Assembly (NCBI GenBank): GCA_020860715.1
Contig: JAJBTU010000037.1
Location: 1 to 64,000, forward strand
Direction: 5' to 3'
DNA length: 64,000 bases
From: Clostridiales bacterium
Lineage (GTDB): Bacteria; Bacillota; Clostridia; Lachnospirales; Lachnospiraceae
Below are positions 25,809-35,100 of the stretch, piece by piece (within the stretch, counting starts at the first letter, position 1; every line of letters begins with the position of its first letter). The notes below the pieces were generated by a model that did not search any database, had not been told where the DNA came from, and saw only the letters and a program-made list of their open reading frames with translations. The translations under genes were made by a program, and so were the position numbers.

Positions 25809-25812
25809 ATCA

Positions 25813-26109
25813 ATGGCTAATACATTAAAATGATGGGATACGCCACTAAGTGAGCAGATCTGTAATGCTGGAAGTGAGTTCGCCAGAGCAATCCGCCGCA
25901 AAAATAAGAATGATAAACTGGGTGCCTCAGAGTTCTGTATTCATGCGATAGAGATGCTCTGTTATACGAAGCTGGACCCGAAGAATGCGAAGTGCGTAAA
26001 GCAGCATTCCTATGCGCAGGAAGAAATCCTGGATTATATTTTGGGTGATAATCTGTATCAGAATGACGATCAGTCGATTATGAAATGGTATGACGCGTTT
26101 TTGCAATAG
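25813..26109 (+). pseudogene. Small gene interrupted by an in-frame TGA
   Basis: ATG 25813 has a strong site (GGGAGGCGG) and would encode 98 aa ending at TAG 26107-26109, but codon 7 is TGA (25831-25833), giving MANTLK-stop-WDTPLSEQICNAG. The remainder is a coherent frame with natural composition (ARAIRRKNKNDKLG, then HSYAQEEILDYILGDN, then MKWYDAFLQ). A CGA or AGA to TGA change would explain it. I do not recognise the family. Restart inside the frame is possible but no site is seen. It lies between the terminator and murE. Confidence 0.5.
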
Positions 26110-26122
26110 AAGGAGAACCAAA

Positions 26123-27697
26123 ATGAAACTGAAACAGCTGTTGGAACCAATAAGTTATGAGTGCGTGCAGGGAACGACGGAAACGGAAGTAAAGAATCTG
26201 GTAAATGATTCGCGGAAAGTGGAGGAAGGCTCTCTTTTTTTCTGTATCAAGGGTGCAGTGACAGATGGCCACAGGTACGTGCCGGACGTGGTGGCGAAGG
26301 GCGCGAAGGTGCTGGTGGTGCAGGACGAGGTTCAGGCGCCGGATGAAGTGACAGTGATTCAGGTGGCGGATACGCGGTACGCGATGGCGCTGATATCGGC
26401 GGCCTGGTTTGGATATCCGGCGAATGAAATGCGTGTGATAGGCGTGACCGGGACAAAGGGAAAGACGACCACGACCTACATGGTGAAGTCCATTCTCGAA
26501 TCGGCGGGCTATAAGGTCGGGCTGATCGGCACGATTGAGGCAATCATCGGCGATGAGAGGATTCCGGCACACAACACGACGCCGGAGTCCTACACGATTC
26601 AGGAGTATTTCCGACGCATGGCGGATGCGGGCTGCCAGGTGGTAGTAATGGAGGTGTCCTCGCAGGGACTGATGCTGGAGCGCACGGCGGGGATTCCGTT
26701 TGAGATTGGTATTTTTACAAATATTGAGCCGGATCACATCGGTCCGGCGGAACATGCCAGCTTCGAGGACTATCTGGAGTGCAAAAGCCGTTTGTTCAAA
26801 CAGTGCAAATATGGAATCCTGAATGCGGATGACGCACATCTGGAAGCAATCCTGAAAGGGCATACCTGCGAAGTAGAGACCTTTGGCCTGTCGGAGAAAG
26901 CCGGGGTGCGCGCAGAGAATATGAAGCTGGTGTCGCGGCCGGGGTATCTGGGAATCGCGTATACAGTATCATGGAAGAACAAAACTGCTGCGGGTATGTC
27001 AGAACAGAGCAATGGCTCTGCTGATACGCAGAATATCGCTCAGAATGGGGTGCCTGATAACGCAGAAAGGTTAGATGCGGACGAAACGCGCTTTGATGTG
27101 GAGATTGACATTCCGGGTAAATTCAGCGTATATAATTCCCTGACGGCGATCGCGATCTGCCGGCATTTTCATGTCAGCATCGAAGATATCTCTAAGGCGC
27201 TGAAAGAAGCAAAGGTAAAAGGGCGCGTGGAACTGATCAAAGTATCCGATGAATTTACGCTGATGATTGACTACGCGCACAATGCGATGGCGCTGGAAAG
27301 CCTTCTGGAGACGCTGCGCGAATACCATCCGCACCGTCTGATCTGTGTGTTCGGCTGCGGAGGCAACCGCTCGAAGCTGCGCCGCTATGAGATGGGCGAG
27401 GTATCCGGAAGATTAGCGGATCTGACGGTGATCACATCAGACAATCCGCGCTTTGAGGAGCCGGAGGCGATCATCGAGGATATTGTGACCGGCATGAAAA
27501 AGACAGACGGGAAGTACATTAAGATTACAGATCGGAAAGAAGCAATCGCCTGGGCGATTCACCACGGCGAACCGGGGGATATCATCGTCCTTGCAGGAAA
27601 GGGACACGAGGACTATCAGGAGATCCGAGGGGTGCAGTATCCGATGGATGAGCGTGTGCTGATCCGGGAGATTCTGGAGGAAGATGAGAAACGGTAA
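26123..27697 (+). CDS. murE: UDP-N-acetylmuramoyl-tripeptide synthetase (meso-DAP-adding)
   Basis: 524 aa. Mur ligase fold: N-terminal UDP-binding domain with N-D-S-R-K-V, central ATPase domain with GVTGTKGKTTTT, and C-terminal ligase domain with the MIDYAHN and GCGGNRSKLRR motifs. The D-N-P-R motif (SDNPRFEEP) marks meso-diaminopimelate as the added amino acid; lysine-adding enzymes differ there. A non-conserved insertion of about 30 residues follows NKTAAGMSEQ. Start 26123 follows AGAAGGAG. Murein precursor synthesis in the cytoplasm. It sits with priA rather than in the dcw cluster. Confidence 0.95.
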   Translation: MKLKQLLEPISYECVQGTTETEVKNLVNDSRKVEEGSLFFCIKGAVTDGHRYVPDVVAKGAKVLVVQDEVQAPDEVTVIQVADTRYAMALISAAWFGYPANEMRVIGVTGTKGKTTTTYMVKSILESAGYKVGLIGTIEAIIGDERIPAHNTTPESYTIQEYFRRMADAGCQVVVMEVSSQGLMLERTAGIPFEIGIFTNIEPDHIGPAEHASFEDYLECKSRLFKQCKYGILNADDAHLEAILKGHTCEVETFGLSEKAGVRAENMKLVSRPGYLGIAYTVSWKNKTAAGMSEQSNGSADTQNIAQNGVPDNAERLDADETRFDVEIDIPGKFSVYNSLTAIAICRHFHVSIEDISKALKEAKVKGRVELIKVSDEFTLMIDYAHNAMALESLLETLREYHPHRLICVFGCGGNRSKLRRYEMGEVSGRLADLTVITSDNPRFEEPEAIIEDIVTGMKKTDGKYIKITDRKEAIAWAIHHGEPGDIIVLAGKGHEDYQEIRGVQYPMDERVLIREILEEDEKR

Positions 27698-27774
27698 GAT
27701 TACAGGCTGCGTTGGATGCTGAGGCATATATTCTGGCACGGATGTGGCCTGCAATGGAGTTAAGAAGGTGACGC

Positions 27775-30120
27775 ATGACATTATACGCGGATATCATCAT
27801 TGATATCTCACTGAATAAACTGGACCAGACGTTTCAGTACCGGATACCGGATGCACTCGCGGAATCGCTGGAGCCGGGGGATGTAGTGGAGGTGCCGTTC
27901 GGACGCGGCGACCGTTCAGCGAAGGGGTATGTAATGCAGATTTCGCCGACCCCAGCCTGTGCGCCGGAAAAGATCAAGACGATCCGGCAGCGGATAACGA
28001 GCATTGGCGGCGCGGAGTCAAAGCTGACAGCTCTGGCTCTCTGGATGCGCGATTACTACGGATCGACTACAGTGCAGGCGCTGCGCACGGTGCTCCCGTT
28101 TCGCAGCAGCGCGCCGCAGAAAAAGAAAAAACGGGTGGTGCTGATTCTGGACGCAAAGGAGGCAGCGTTACGGCTTGTGGAATTCAGGAAGAAGCATCAG
28201 ACTGCGAGGGCACGGCTTCTGGAAGCACTGATAGAGGAACCGATCCTTCCGCAGGAGGCGGTGACCGGTACTTTACGGATCACGCAGCCGGTGCTGCGTT
28301 CCATGGAAGAACTGGGGATCATCCGCTGCGAGTCGGAGCAGGTCTATCGGACTCCGGCGGTACTCGAACAGCTGCGGGAGGAGATGAAAAACCGGGAAAA
28401 GGGAATCGATTGTGATACATTACGGAATGAAGATGCGGATACTTATCTGCAGGATGATACGGCAGAGACATTTGGAAAAAGTGAAAACCGTACGCCTGAT
28501 TCAGTAACCGGATTTTTATTGACCGAAGAGCAGCAAACTGTAGTAAATGAAATTTGCGGAAGCACCTGCACCGAATTTCTCATTCATGGTGTGACGGGCA
28601 GCGGCAAGACGGCAGTCTATATGGAACTGATCGCAAAGACGATCTCACGCGGCCAGCAGGCAATTCTGCTGATTCCGGAGATTTCGCTGACCTATCAGAA
28701 CGTCGTCCGTTTCTACCACGCGTTTGGCGACCGGATTTCGATCCTGCACTCCAGACTGTCACAGGCAGAACGGTTTGACCAGTTTGAGCGGGCGAAAGCG
28801 GGAGATATAGATGTGATGATTGGCCCGCGCTCCGCGCTGTTTACCCCTTTTGAACATCTGGGGCTGATCATTATCGATGAGGAGCATGAGCCTTCTTACA
28901 AAAGTGAGACGACGCCGCGCTATGATGCGCGGGAGGTCGCACGCAAACGGGCGGCGCTGGAGGGAGCAGTTCTGGTACTTGGATCTGCGACTCCGTCTTT
29001 GGAATCCTATTATGCCGCGATGCGCGGACAAAGCCGGCTGCTTGTAATGAAACACAGGGCGACCGGATCGCAGCTGGCGGATGTCTCCGTGGTGGATATG
29101 AGAAAAGAACTTCGGGATGGCAACAGTTCAATCTTAAGTCGGCCTCTGGCAGAAAAAATGCGCGCTGTTCTGGAACGGGGGCAGCAAAGCATGTTGTTTT
29201 TAAACCGCAGGGGTTATGCAGGGTTTTACTCTTGCCGTTCCTGCGGCCATGTGGTAAAATGCCCGCATTGTGATGTTTCTCTTTCCCTGCATTTTGGAGA
29301 CGGCGCCCGTGGAGGACGGCTGGTCTGTCATTATTGCGGCTATGAAGAGCCGGTCATGAAAAAATGTCCGCATTGCGGTTCGCCGTTTATCGGTGGATTC
29401 AAGGCGGGGACGCAGCAGATAGAAACGGTTGTGGCGGGAGTTTTTCCACAGGCGAGGATTCTCAGGATGGATGCGGACACGACCCGGGGAAAGGACGGAC
29501 ACGCGGAAATTCTTCGCGCGTTCGGCAGACACGAGGCGGATATCCTGATTGGCACACAGATGATTGTGAAAGGACATGATTTTCCGCAGGTGGCGCTGGT
29601 CGGTGCGCTCGCGGCTGATCTCTCTTTAAACAGCAGCGATTTCCGTGCCGCGGAGCGGACTTATCAGCTGCTCGCGCAGGCTGCAGGCCGGGCCGGGCGC
29701 GGGGAGATACCGGGGGAAATGGTGATTCAGACCTATCGCCCCGATCATTACGCCATCCGCTGTGCGGCAGCACAGACTTATAAACCGTTTTATGAGCAGG
29801 AGATGGAGTATCGTTCGTTATGCGGTTACCCGCCGGCCGGTTCTCTGATGAGCGTTCATTGTGCCTGCCCGGACAGGGAGCGGCTCTCACAGGCGGTTTC
29901 GTATCTGGCACGGTTTGCCGGGGGACTGGCAGAGAAATATCACGCTGTCATCATAGGCCCTGCGGATGAAGCGGTAGCGAAAGTGAATGATATTTACCGC
30001 ATGGTATTTTACATTCGGCATAAGAATGAAAAAACGCTGACTTTGATCAAAAATTATATGGAGCAGTATATTGAGATGAACAGCGGCTTTTCCAACATAA
30101 ATATTAATTTTGAAAGGTAG
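27775..30120 (+). CDS. priA: Primosomal protein N' (PriA), replication-restart helicase
   Basis: 781 aa. N-terminal 3'-DNA-binding and winged-helix parts, then a superfamily 2 helicase core: [11 protein letters not shown] (Walker A) and [11 protein letters not shown] (DEAH-type Walker B). The zinc-binding region shows four CxxC pairs (C-R-S-C, C-P-H-C, C-H-Y-C, C-P-H-C). PriA rebuilds replication forks by loading the primosome. The linker at about 205-245 is poorly conserved. Start 27775 follows AAGAAGGTG. It heads the priA-def-fmt-rsmB-rlmN-prpC-prkC-rsgA-rpe series, which is conserved in Firmicutes. Confidence 0.96.
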   Translation: MTLYADIIIDISLNKLDQTFQYRIPDALAESLEPGDVVEVPFGRGDRSAKGYVMQISPTPACAPEKIKTIRQRITSIGGAESKLTALALWMRDYYGSTTVQALRTVLPFRSSAPQKKKKRVVLILDAKEAALRLVEFRKKHQTARARLLEALIEEPILPQEAVTGTLRITQPVLRSMEELGIIRCESEQVYRTPAVLEQLREEMKNREKGIDCDTLRNEDADTYLQDDTAETFGKSENRTPDSVTGFLLTEEQQTVVNEICGSTCTEFLIHGVTGSGKTAVYMELIAKTISRGQQAILLIPEISLTYQNVVRFYHAFGDRISILHSRLSQAERFDQFERAKAGDIDVMIGPRSALFTPFEHLGLIIIDEEHEPSYKSETTPRYDAREVARKRAALEGAVLVLGSATPSLESYYAAMRGQSRLLVMKHRATGSQLADVSVVDMRKELRDGNSSILSRPLAEKMRAVLERGQQSMLFLNRRGYAGFYSCRSCGHVVKCPHCDVSLSLHFGDGARGGRLVCHYCGYEEPVMKKCPHCGSPFIGGFKAGTQQIETVVAGVFPQARILRMDADTTRGKDGHAEILRAFGRHEADILIGTQMIVKGHDFPQVALVGALAADLSLNSSDFRAAERTYQLLAQAAGRAGRGEIPGEMVIQTYRPDHYAIRCAAAQTYKPFYEQEMEYRSLCGYPPAGSLMSVHCACPDRERLSQAVSYLARFAGGLAEKYHAVIIGPADEAVAKVNDIYRMVFYIRHKNEKTLTLIKNYMEQYIEMNSGFSNININFER

Positions 30121-30128
30121 GAGCAAAA

Positions 30129-30713
30129 ATGGCTTTAAGAAATATCAGAATTTACGGAGATGAGATCCTGAAAAAGAAATGCCGCCCGGTGCAGATGATG
30201 ACCCCGCGCACAAAACTTCTGATCCGTGATATGCTGGATACAATGTATGACGCAAACGGCGTCGGGCTGGCCGCGCCGCAGGTGGGCATTTTAAAAAGAA
30301 TCGTGGTAATCGATGTCAGCGAGGCAGAAGACGATTCCGGCAGCGAGGGCGCGGCTGAAAATACGGCGGAGAATATGGACACCGCCGCAAATGCCGATAA
30401 AAAGGAAAGCGGCGCTCCGGCAAACCAGGGCGGCCCTTACGTGCTGATCAATCCGGAAATTCTGGAAACAGCCGGAGAACAGACGGGGCAGGAGGGCTGT
30501 TTAAGCCTGCCGGGGCAGGCCGGCAACGTGACGCGTCCGGAATACGTAAAGGTGAAAGCTCTGGATGAGAATATGAACGAGATCATAGTCGAGGGCAGAG
30601 GCCTGTTGGCGCGAGCCATCTGTCACGAGTGTGACCATCTGGAAGGTATCATGTATGTCGAAAAGGTTGAGGGAGACCTGTTTGATGTGACGGACGAGGC
30701 TGAGGAAGAGTGA
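30129..30713 (+). CDS. def: Peptide deformylase with an acidic insertion
   Basis: 194 aa. All three motifs are present: [10 protein letters not shown] (44-53), EGCLSLPG with metal ligand Cys124, and HECDH with His166, Glu167 and His170. It removes the formyl group from new proteins. Between the second and third strands (about 65-102) lies a low-complexity Ala/Glu/Asp/Asn-rich insertion ([20 protein letters not shown]) absent from typical enzymes. It starts 8 bases after priA and is followed by fmt, which adds the formyl group. Confidence 0.95.
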   Translation: MALRNIRIYGDEILKKKCRPVQMMTPRTKLLIRDMLDTMYDANGVGLAAPQVGILKRIVVIDVSEAEDDSGSEGAAENTAENMDTAANADKKESGAPANQGGPYVLINPEILETAGEQTGQEGCLSLPGQAGNVTRPEYVKVKALDENMNEIIVEGRGLLARAICHECDHLEGIMYVEKVEGDLFDVTDEAEEE

Positions 30714-30796
30714 GAAACAGAGCACACCCGAGCCGCGTGCCGCGGTGAAATGACGTGAAATGGAAACGGGCAGTGCTGAAATTGAGGTGAGTACAG

Positions 30797-31801
30797 ATGC
30801 TGCGAAACATAGTTTTTATGGGAACGCCGGATTTTGCGGTGGGGACACTGGACGCTCTGATTGCTTCTGATAACTATCAGGTCCAGGCGGTATTTTCCCA
30901 GCCGGATAAGCCGAAAGGGCGAAAAAAAGAACTGCAGATGACGCCGGTAAAGGCGGCTGCAGCGGCAGCGGGTATTCCGGTTTACCAGCCTGCGAAGATC
31001 CGCGAGCCGCAGTGGCTGGATGTGCTGAAGGAACTGCGGCCGGATGCAATTGTGGTGGTGGCGTTCGGGCAGATTATTCCGCAGACGATTCTGGATCTGC
31101 CGGAGTACGGCTGCATCAATGTTCATGCATCCCTGCTTCCGAAATATCGCGGGGCCGCTCCGATTCAGTGGGCGGTGATCAATGGGGAAAAAGAATCCGG
31201 AGTGACCACGATGCGCATGGATGCAGGGCTGGATACCGGGGATATGATTTTAAAGGAAACCGTGCCGCTTGATCAGAACGAGACGGGAGGCTCTCTGTTT
31301 GAAAAGCTGAGCGCCGTGGGGGCACAGCTGCTGCTTCGGACACTGGAGGCGCTGGATGAAGGTACGGCACATTTTGAAAAGCAGCCGGAGAACAGTCCGA
31401 CTGCCTACGCCGCCATGCTCACGAAAGGGGATGGCTGTATCGACTGGGGAAAGAGCGCGCATGAGATTGCGTGCCGGATTCGCGGAGTGGATCCGTGGCC
31501 GGGCGCCTGGACCGGATTTCGAGGGAAAACGCTGAAAATCTGGAAAGCGGAGGAAGTGGGATCCGGAGACGGTGTCAGCAAAAGTACAGGCGTGGAAGCG
31601 GTACAGAAAGGACTGACGCCCCAGACGGCAGTACCGGGTACGGTATGTGCCGTCACGAAGACATCGCTGTGTGTGCAGACAGGCGATGGGCTGCTTTCGA
31701 TCCGTGAACTGCAGCCGGAAGGGAAAAAACGGATGGATATCGCTGCTTTTTTGCGGGGATATCCCGTGACCACAGGGGAGAGATTTGCGGCTGACGCCTG
31801 A
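30797..31801 (+). CDS. fmt: Methionyl-tRNA formyltransferase
   Basis: 334 aa. N-terminal formyltransferase Rossmann domain: F-M-G-T-P-D-F-A at the start, then N-V-H-A-S-L-L-P-K-Y-R-G-A-A-P-I-Q (the catalytic Asn-His region). The catalytic Asp lies in M-D-A-G-L-D-T-G-D. The smaller C-terminal tRNA-binding domain begins near residue 205. It formylates initiator Met-tRNA using 10-formyl-tetrahydrofolate. Confidence 0.96.
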   Translation: MLRNIVFMGTPDFAVGTLDALIASDNYQVQAVFSQPDKPKGRKKELQMTPVKAAAAAAGIPVYQPAKIREPQWLDVLKELRPDAIVVVAFGQIIPQTILDLPEYGCINVHASLLPKYRGAAPIQWAVINGEKESGVTTMRMDAGLDTGDMILKETVPLDQNETGGSLFEKLSAVGAQLLLRTLEALDEGTAHFEKQPENSPTAYAAMLTKGDGCIDWGKSAHEIACRIRGVDPWPGAWTGFRGKTLKIWKAEEVGSGDGVSKSTGVEAVQKGLTPQTAVPGTVCAVTKTSLCVQTGDGLLSIRELQPEGKKRMDIAAFLRGYPVTTGERFAADA

Positions 31802-31888
31802 TTTCCGGGAGGATGCAGGGGTTAAAAGTCTGCTTTATGAGCAGGGAAATAAAGGACAGATGAAGCGACGGGAGGGGAGACGACGCAG

Positions 31889-33244
31889 ATGACAAAACCG
31901 GTGAATTTACGGGAAATCGCCCTTGGTATGATGATGGAGATTACCGAGGAGGAAGCATACAGCCATGTGGTTCTGCGCGAGACACTTGAAAAATATCAGT
32001 ATCTGGAAAAGCGGGATCGGGCATTTCTGACACGGGTTGTGGAAGGCACACTGGAGCATATGATTCAGATTGACTATATTATTGAACAGTTTTCCAATGT
32101 GCCGGTTTATAATATGAAGCCGCTGATTCGCAATCTGCTCCGGCTTTCGGTTTATCAGCTGAAGTACATGGACAGTGTGCCGGATTCCGCAGTTTGCAAT
32201 GAAGCGGTAAAGCTGGCGCAGAAGAAGGGTTTTTATAATCTGAAGGGATTTGTCAACGGAGTGCTGCGCAACACGGCCCGCCGTCTTTCGCAGGTACGCT
32301 ACCCGGATCAGGAGCAGGAACCGCTGCATTATCTTTCTGTAAAATATTCTTTCCCAATCTGGATGCTGAATAAATGGGCGGCACAGTTTGGCTATGAGGC
32401 AACTGAGAAAATGTGCCGTGATTCGCACATGACCCGGGGAACAACTGTGCGCTGCAATCTTGCAAAGGCGTCAAAAGAGGAGATTGTACGTGACCTGATG
32501 TCGCAGGGGATTACCGTAAAACAGCATCCATATCTGGATTATGCTCTGGAGATTTCCGATTACAACTATATCGGGGCGGTGAGCGCGTTCCGAAAAGGCT
32601 GGATTCAGGTACAGGATGTCAGTTCCATGCTGGTGGCGGAAATTGCCGCTGTGAACTGGGGGGACTACTGTATTGATGTCTGCGCGGCTCCAGGAGGAAA
32701 AAGTCTGCATATTGCGGATAAGCTGATGGGAAGCGGCTATGTCGAAGCACGTGATATCTCTGAGCGAAAAGTGCAGCTGATGCAGGAAAATATCGAGCGC
32801 ACGGGCGCAATCAACATTCGTGCGATGCGGATGGACGCGACGGTGCCGGACGAAAATTCCAGAGGGAAAGCGGACATTGTGCTGGCTGATGTTCCCTGTT
32901 CCGGTCTTGGCGTTATCCGGAAGAAGCAGGATATCAAATATAAAATGTCTGAAAAGCAGCAGCAGGACATTATCCGGCTGCAGCGTCAGATCCTTTATAA
33001 TGTACAGGATTATGTCCGGCCGGGCGGTACATTGATTTACAGTACTTGTACGATAGGCGCGGATGAGAACCAGTATAATCTCAAATGGTTTCTGGAAAAC
33101 TTCCCATTCCGCCTTGAAACGATTGACCCTTATATCTGCGATGAACTGAAAAGCCGGACGACGGCAGGCGGATATATTCAGCTGCTTCCTGGCGTAAATC
33201 AGTCCGACGGTTTCTTTATCGCAAGGCTCAGGAGAACAGGATGA
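31889..33244 (+). CDS. rsmB: 16S rRNA (cytosine-967-C5)-methyltransferase RsmB
   Basis: 451 aa. N-terminal NusB-like RNA-binding domain (about 1-140, R-D-R-A-F-L-T-R-V-V-E-G), then a SAM-dependent RNA methyltransferase domain with VCAAPGGKSLH. The two catalytic cysteines lie in D-V-P-C-S-G-L-G and Y-S-T-C-T-I. It methylates C967-equivalent bases of 16S rRNA. Start 31889 follows GGGAGGGGAG. In many clostridia a zinc peptidase gene sits between fmt and rsmB; it is absent here. Confidence 0.94.
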   Translation: MTKPVNLREIALGMMMEITEEEAYSHVVLRETLEKYQYLEKRDRAFLTRVVEGTLEHMIQIDYIIEQFSNVPVYNMKPLIRNLLRLSVYQLKYMDSVPDSAVCNEAVKLAQKKGFYNLKGFVNGVLRNTARRLSQVRYPDQEQEPLHYLSVKYSFPIWMLNKWAAQFGYEATEKMCRDSHMTRGTTVRCNLAKASKEEIVRDLMSQGITVKQHPYLDYALEISDYNYIGAVSAFRKGWIQVQDVSSMLVAEIAAVNWGDYCIDVCAAPGGKSLHIADKLMGSGYVEARDISERKVQLMQENIERTGAINIRAMRMDATVPDENSRGKADIVLADVPCSGLGVIRKKQDIKYKMSEKQQQDIIRLQRQILYNVQDYVRPGGTLIYSTCTIGADENQYNLKWFLENFPFRLETIDPYICDELKSRTTAGGYIQLLPGVNQSDGFFIARLRRTG

Positions 33245-33274
33245 CCCCGTGGGTATCATCCTGCAGATTTCTAA

Positions 33275-34342
33275 ATGGTAAAAAGGATGGAGACAAAAAC
33301 AAACAGCAAACTGGATTTAAAATCCCTGACCCGGGAAGAACTTATCACTGAGGTCACGGCGCTTGGTGAGAAACCGTTTCGTGCCGGCCAGATGTACCAG
33401 TGGATGCATCAGAAACTCGCACGTGATTATGATGAGATGACCAATCTGCCAAAGGCATTCCGAGAAACGCTTCGTGAACATGGTACGTATACTGCGCACA
33501 CGCTTTTGGAGCGGCGCATCTCGAAAGTGGACGGGACAGAGAAATTCCTGTTTGGCCTTTCCGACGGCAATGTTATAGAGAGCGTTCTGATGCGCTATCA
33601 GTTTGGAAATTCTGTCTGTATATCGTCTCAGGCGGGCTGCCGCATGGGCTGCCGTTTCTGCGCCTCGACGATCGGCGGTCTCACCAGGAACCTTCTGCCT
33701 TCCGAGATGCTTGATCAGGTCTACGCGATACAGAGGATGACCGGGGAAAGAGTTTCTCACGTTGTAGTCATGGGTACGGGAGAACCGCTTGACAACTACG
33801 AGAACCTGCTCCGCTTTTTAAAACTTCTGACGGATGAAAACGGCCTGCATATCAGCCAGAGAAACATTACGGTATCGACCTGCGGATTGACGGAGCGGAT
33901 CCGCGAACTTGCGGATGAAAAGCTGCAGATCACTCTTGCGCTGTCCCTGCACGCTCCATCGCAGGAAAAACGCAGGGAACTGATGCCGGTCGCTTATAAA
34001 TATGAACTGGGCGAGGTGCTGGATGCCTGCCGGTATTATTTTGAGCAAACCGGGCGGAGGGTGACCTTTGAGTACAGCCTGGTGGATGGAGTAAACGCTT
34101 CGGAGGAAGATGCCCGCAGACTGGCAGGGCTTCTTGGAAACATGAACTGCCATATTAACCTGATTCCGGTTAATCCGGTTTCGGAGCGGAAATACGTGCA
34201 GCCGGATCGCCGGAGGATCCTTGCATTTAAAAATGTTCTTGAAAATTGCGGGAAAACTGTTACTATAAGGAGAGAGATGGGGCGTGACATCGCGGGAGCC
34301 TGCGGTCAGCTCCGCAAAGGATATATGGAAAAGGGCTCATGA
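33275..34342 (+). CDS. rlmN: 23S rRNA (adenine-2503-C2)-methyltransferase, radical SAM
   Basis: 355 aa. The radical-SAM cluster motif C-x3-C-x2-C is CRMGCRFC. The G-T-G-E-P motif (MGTGEPLDNYENLL) binds SAM, and the C-terminal Cys in G-K-T-V-T-I-R-R context followed by A-C-G-Q-L completes the active site. It methylates A2503 in 23S rRNA and some tRNAs. The start is uncertain: ATG 33275 lacks a clear site, and ATG 33287 abuts AAAAGG. Confidence 0.95.
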   Translation: MVKRMETKTNSKLDLKSLTREELITEVTALGEKPFRAGQMYQWMHQKLARDYDEMTNLPKAFRETLREHGTYTAHTLLERRISKVDGTEKFLFGLSDGNVIESVLMRYQFGNSVCISSQAGCRMGCRFCASTIGGLTRNLLPSEMLDQVYAIQRMTGERVSHVVVMGTGEPLDNYENLLRFLKLLTDENGLHISQRNITVSTCGLTERIRELADEKLQITLALSLHAPSQEKRRELMPVAYKYELGEVLDACRYYFEQTGRRVTFEYSLVDGVNASEEDARRLAGLLGNMNCHINLIPVNPVSERKYVQPDRRRILAFKNVLENCGKTVTIRREMGRDIAGACGQLRKGYMEKGS

Positions 34343-34358
34343 GAAAGGACAAGGAAAT

Positions 34359-35084
34359 ATGAGGGTTTACAGTGTCACAGACATTGGCAGGAAACGTTCT
34401 TCCAATCAGGATTTCATCTACGCGTCAGAACAGCCGGTAGGCAATCTGCCGAATCTTATGATTGTCGCTGACGGAATGGGCGGGCACAACGGAGGAGATA
34501 CTGCTTCCCGGTGCACGGTGGAGTCAATGATAGAATACCTGGGACAGGCGCAGGATAAGCGCCCGATTCCGCTGCTGTCTGAGGCAATCCATTATGCGAA
34601 CGAGCAGGTGATTGAAAAGGCTGCTTCTGACCGCTCTCTGGAAGGCATGGGGACAACGGTGGTCGCGGCTTCCATTGTGGACGGATACCTGTATGTTGCC
34701 AATGTCGGGGACAGCAGGCTGTATCTGATCGATCAGGAGATCGCGCAGATCACCAGAGACCATTCGCTGGTGGAAGAGATGGTACGGATGGGGGAGCTGC
34801 AGCGCAAAGACGCGCGCAGTCATCCGGACAAAAATGTGATTACGCGGGCGGTTGGAGTCAAATCTCCGGTGCGGATTGATTTCTTTGATGTAAAACTGGA
34901 AGAAGGAGATTTTATTCTGCTCTGCTCTGACGGGCTCACCAATATGGTTGAGGACGCGGAGATTCTGCAGATTGTAAAAAAATACCATTCACCAAAAGAA
35001 GCGGCATGCCACCTGGTGAATGAAGCGAATAAAAACGGGGGAAAAGACAACATTTCCGTGGTACTTGCGGAAGTTGATCGGTGA
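34359..35084 (+). CDS. prpC: PP2C-type Ser/Thr phosphatase (PrpC/Stp)
   Basis: 241 aa. PPM phosphatase motifs: D-I-G-x-x-R-x-x-N-Q-D at the N-terminus, VADGMGGHNGGD (metal Asp residues), G-M-G-T-T-V-V-A, NVGDSRLYL, and a C-terminal G-G-K-D-N-I-S-V-V. It reverses phosphorylation by the adjacent PrkC kinase in cell-wall and germination signalling. Start 34359 follows AAGGACAAGG. prkC follows by 16 bases. Confidence 0.94.
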   Translation: MRVYSVTDIGRKRSSNQDFIYASEQPVGNLPNLMIVADGMGGHNGGDTASRCTVESMIEYLGQAQDKRPIPLLSEAIHYANEQVIEKAASDRSLEGMGTTVVAASIVDGYLYVANVGDSRLYLIDQEIAQITRDHSLVEEMVRMGELQRKDARSHPDKNVITRAVGVKSPVRIDFFDVKLEEGDFILLCSDGLTNMVEDAEILQIVKKYHSPKEAACHLVNEANKNGGKDNISVVLAEVDR

Positions 35085-35100
35085 TTATGGGGAAAAAGAT

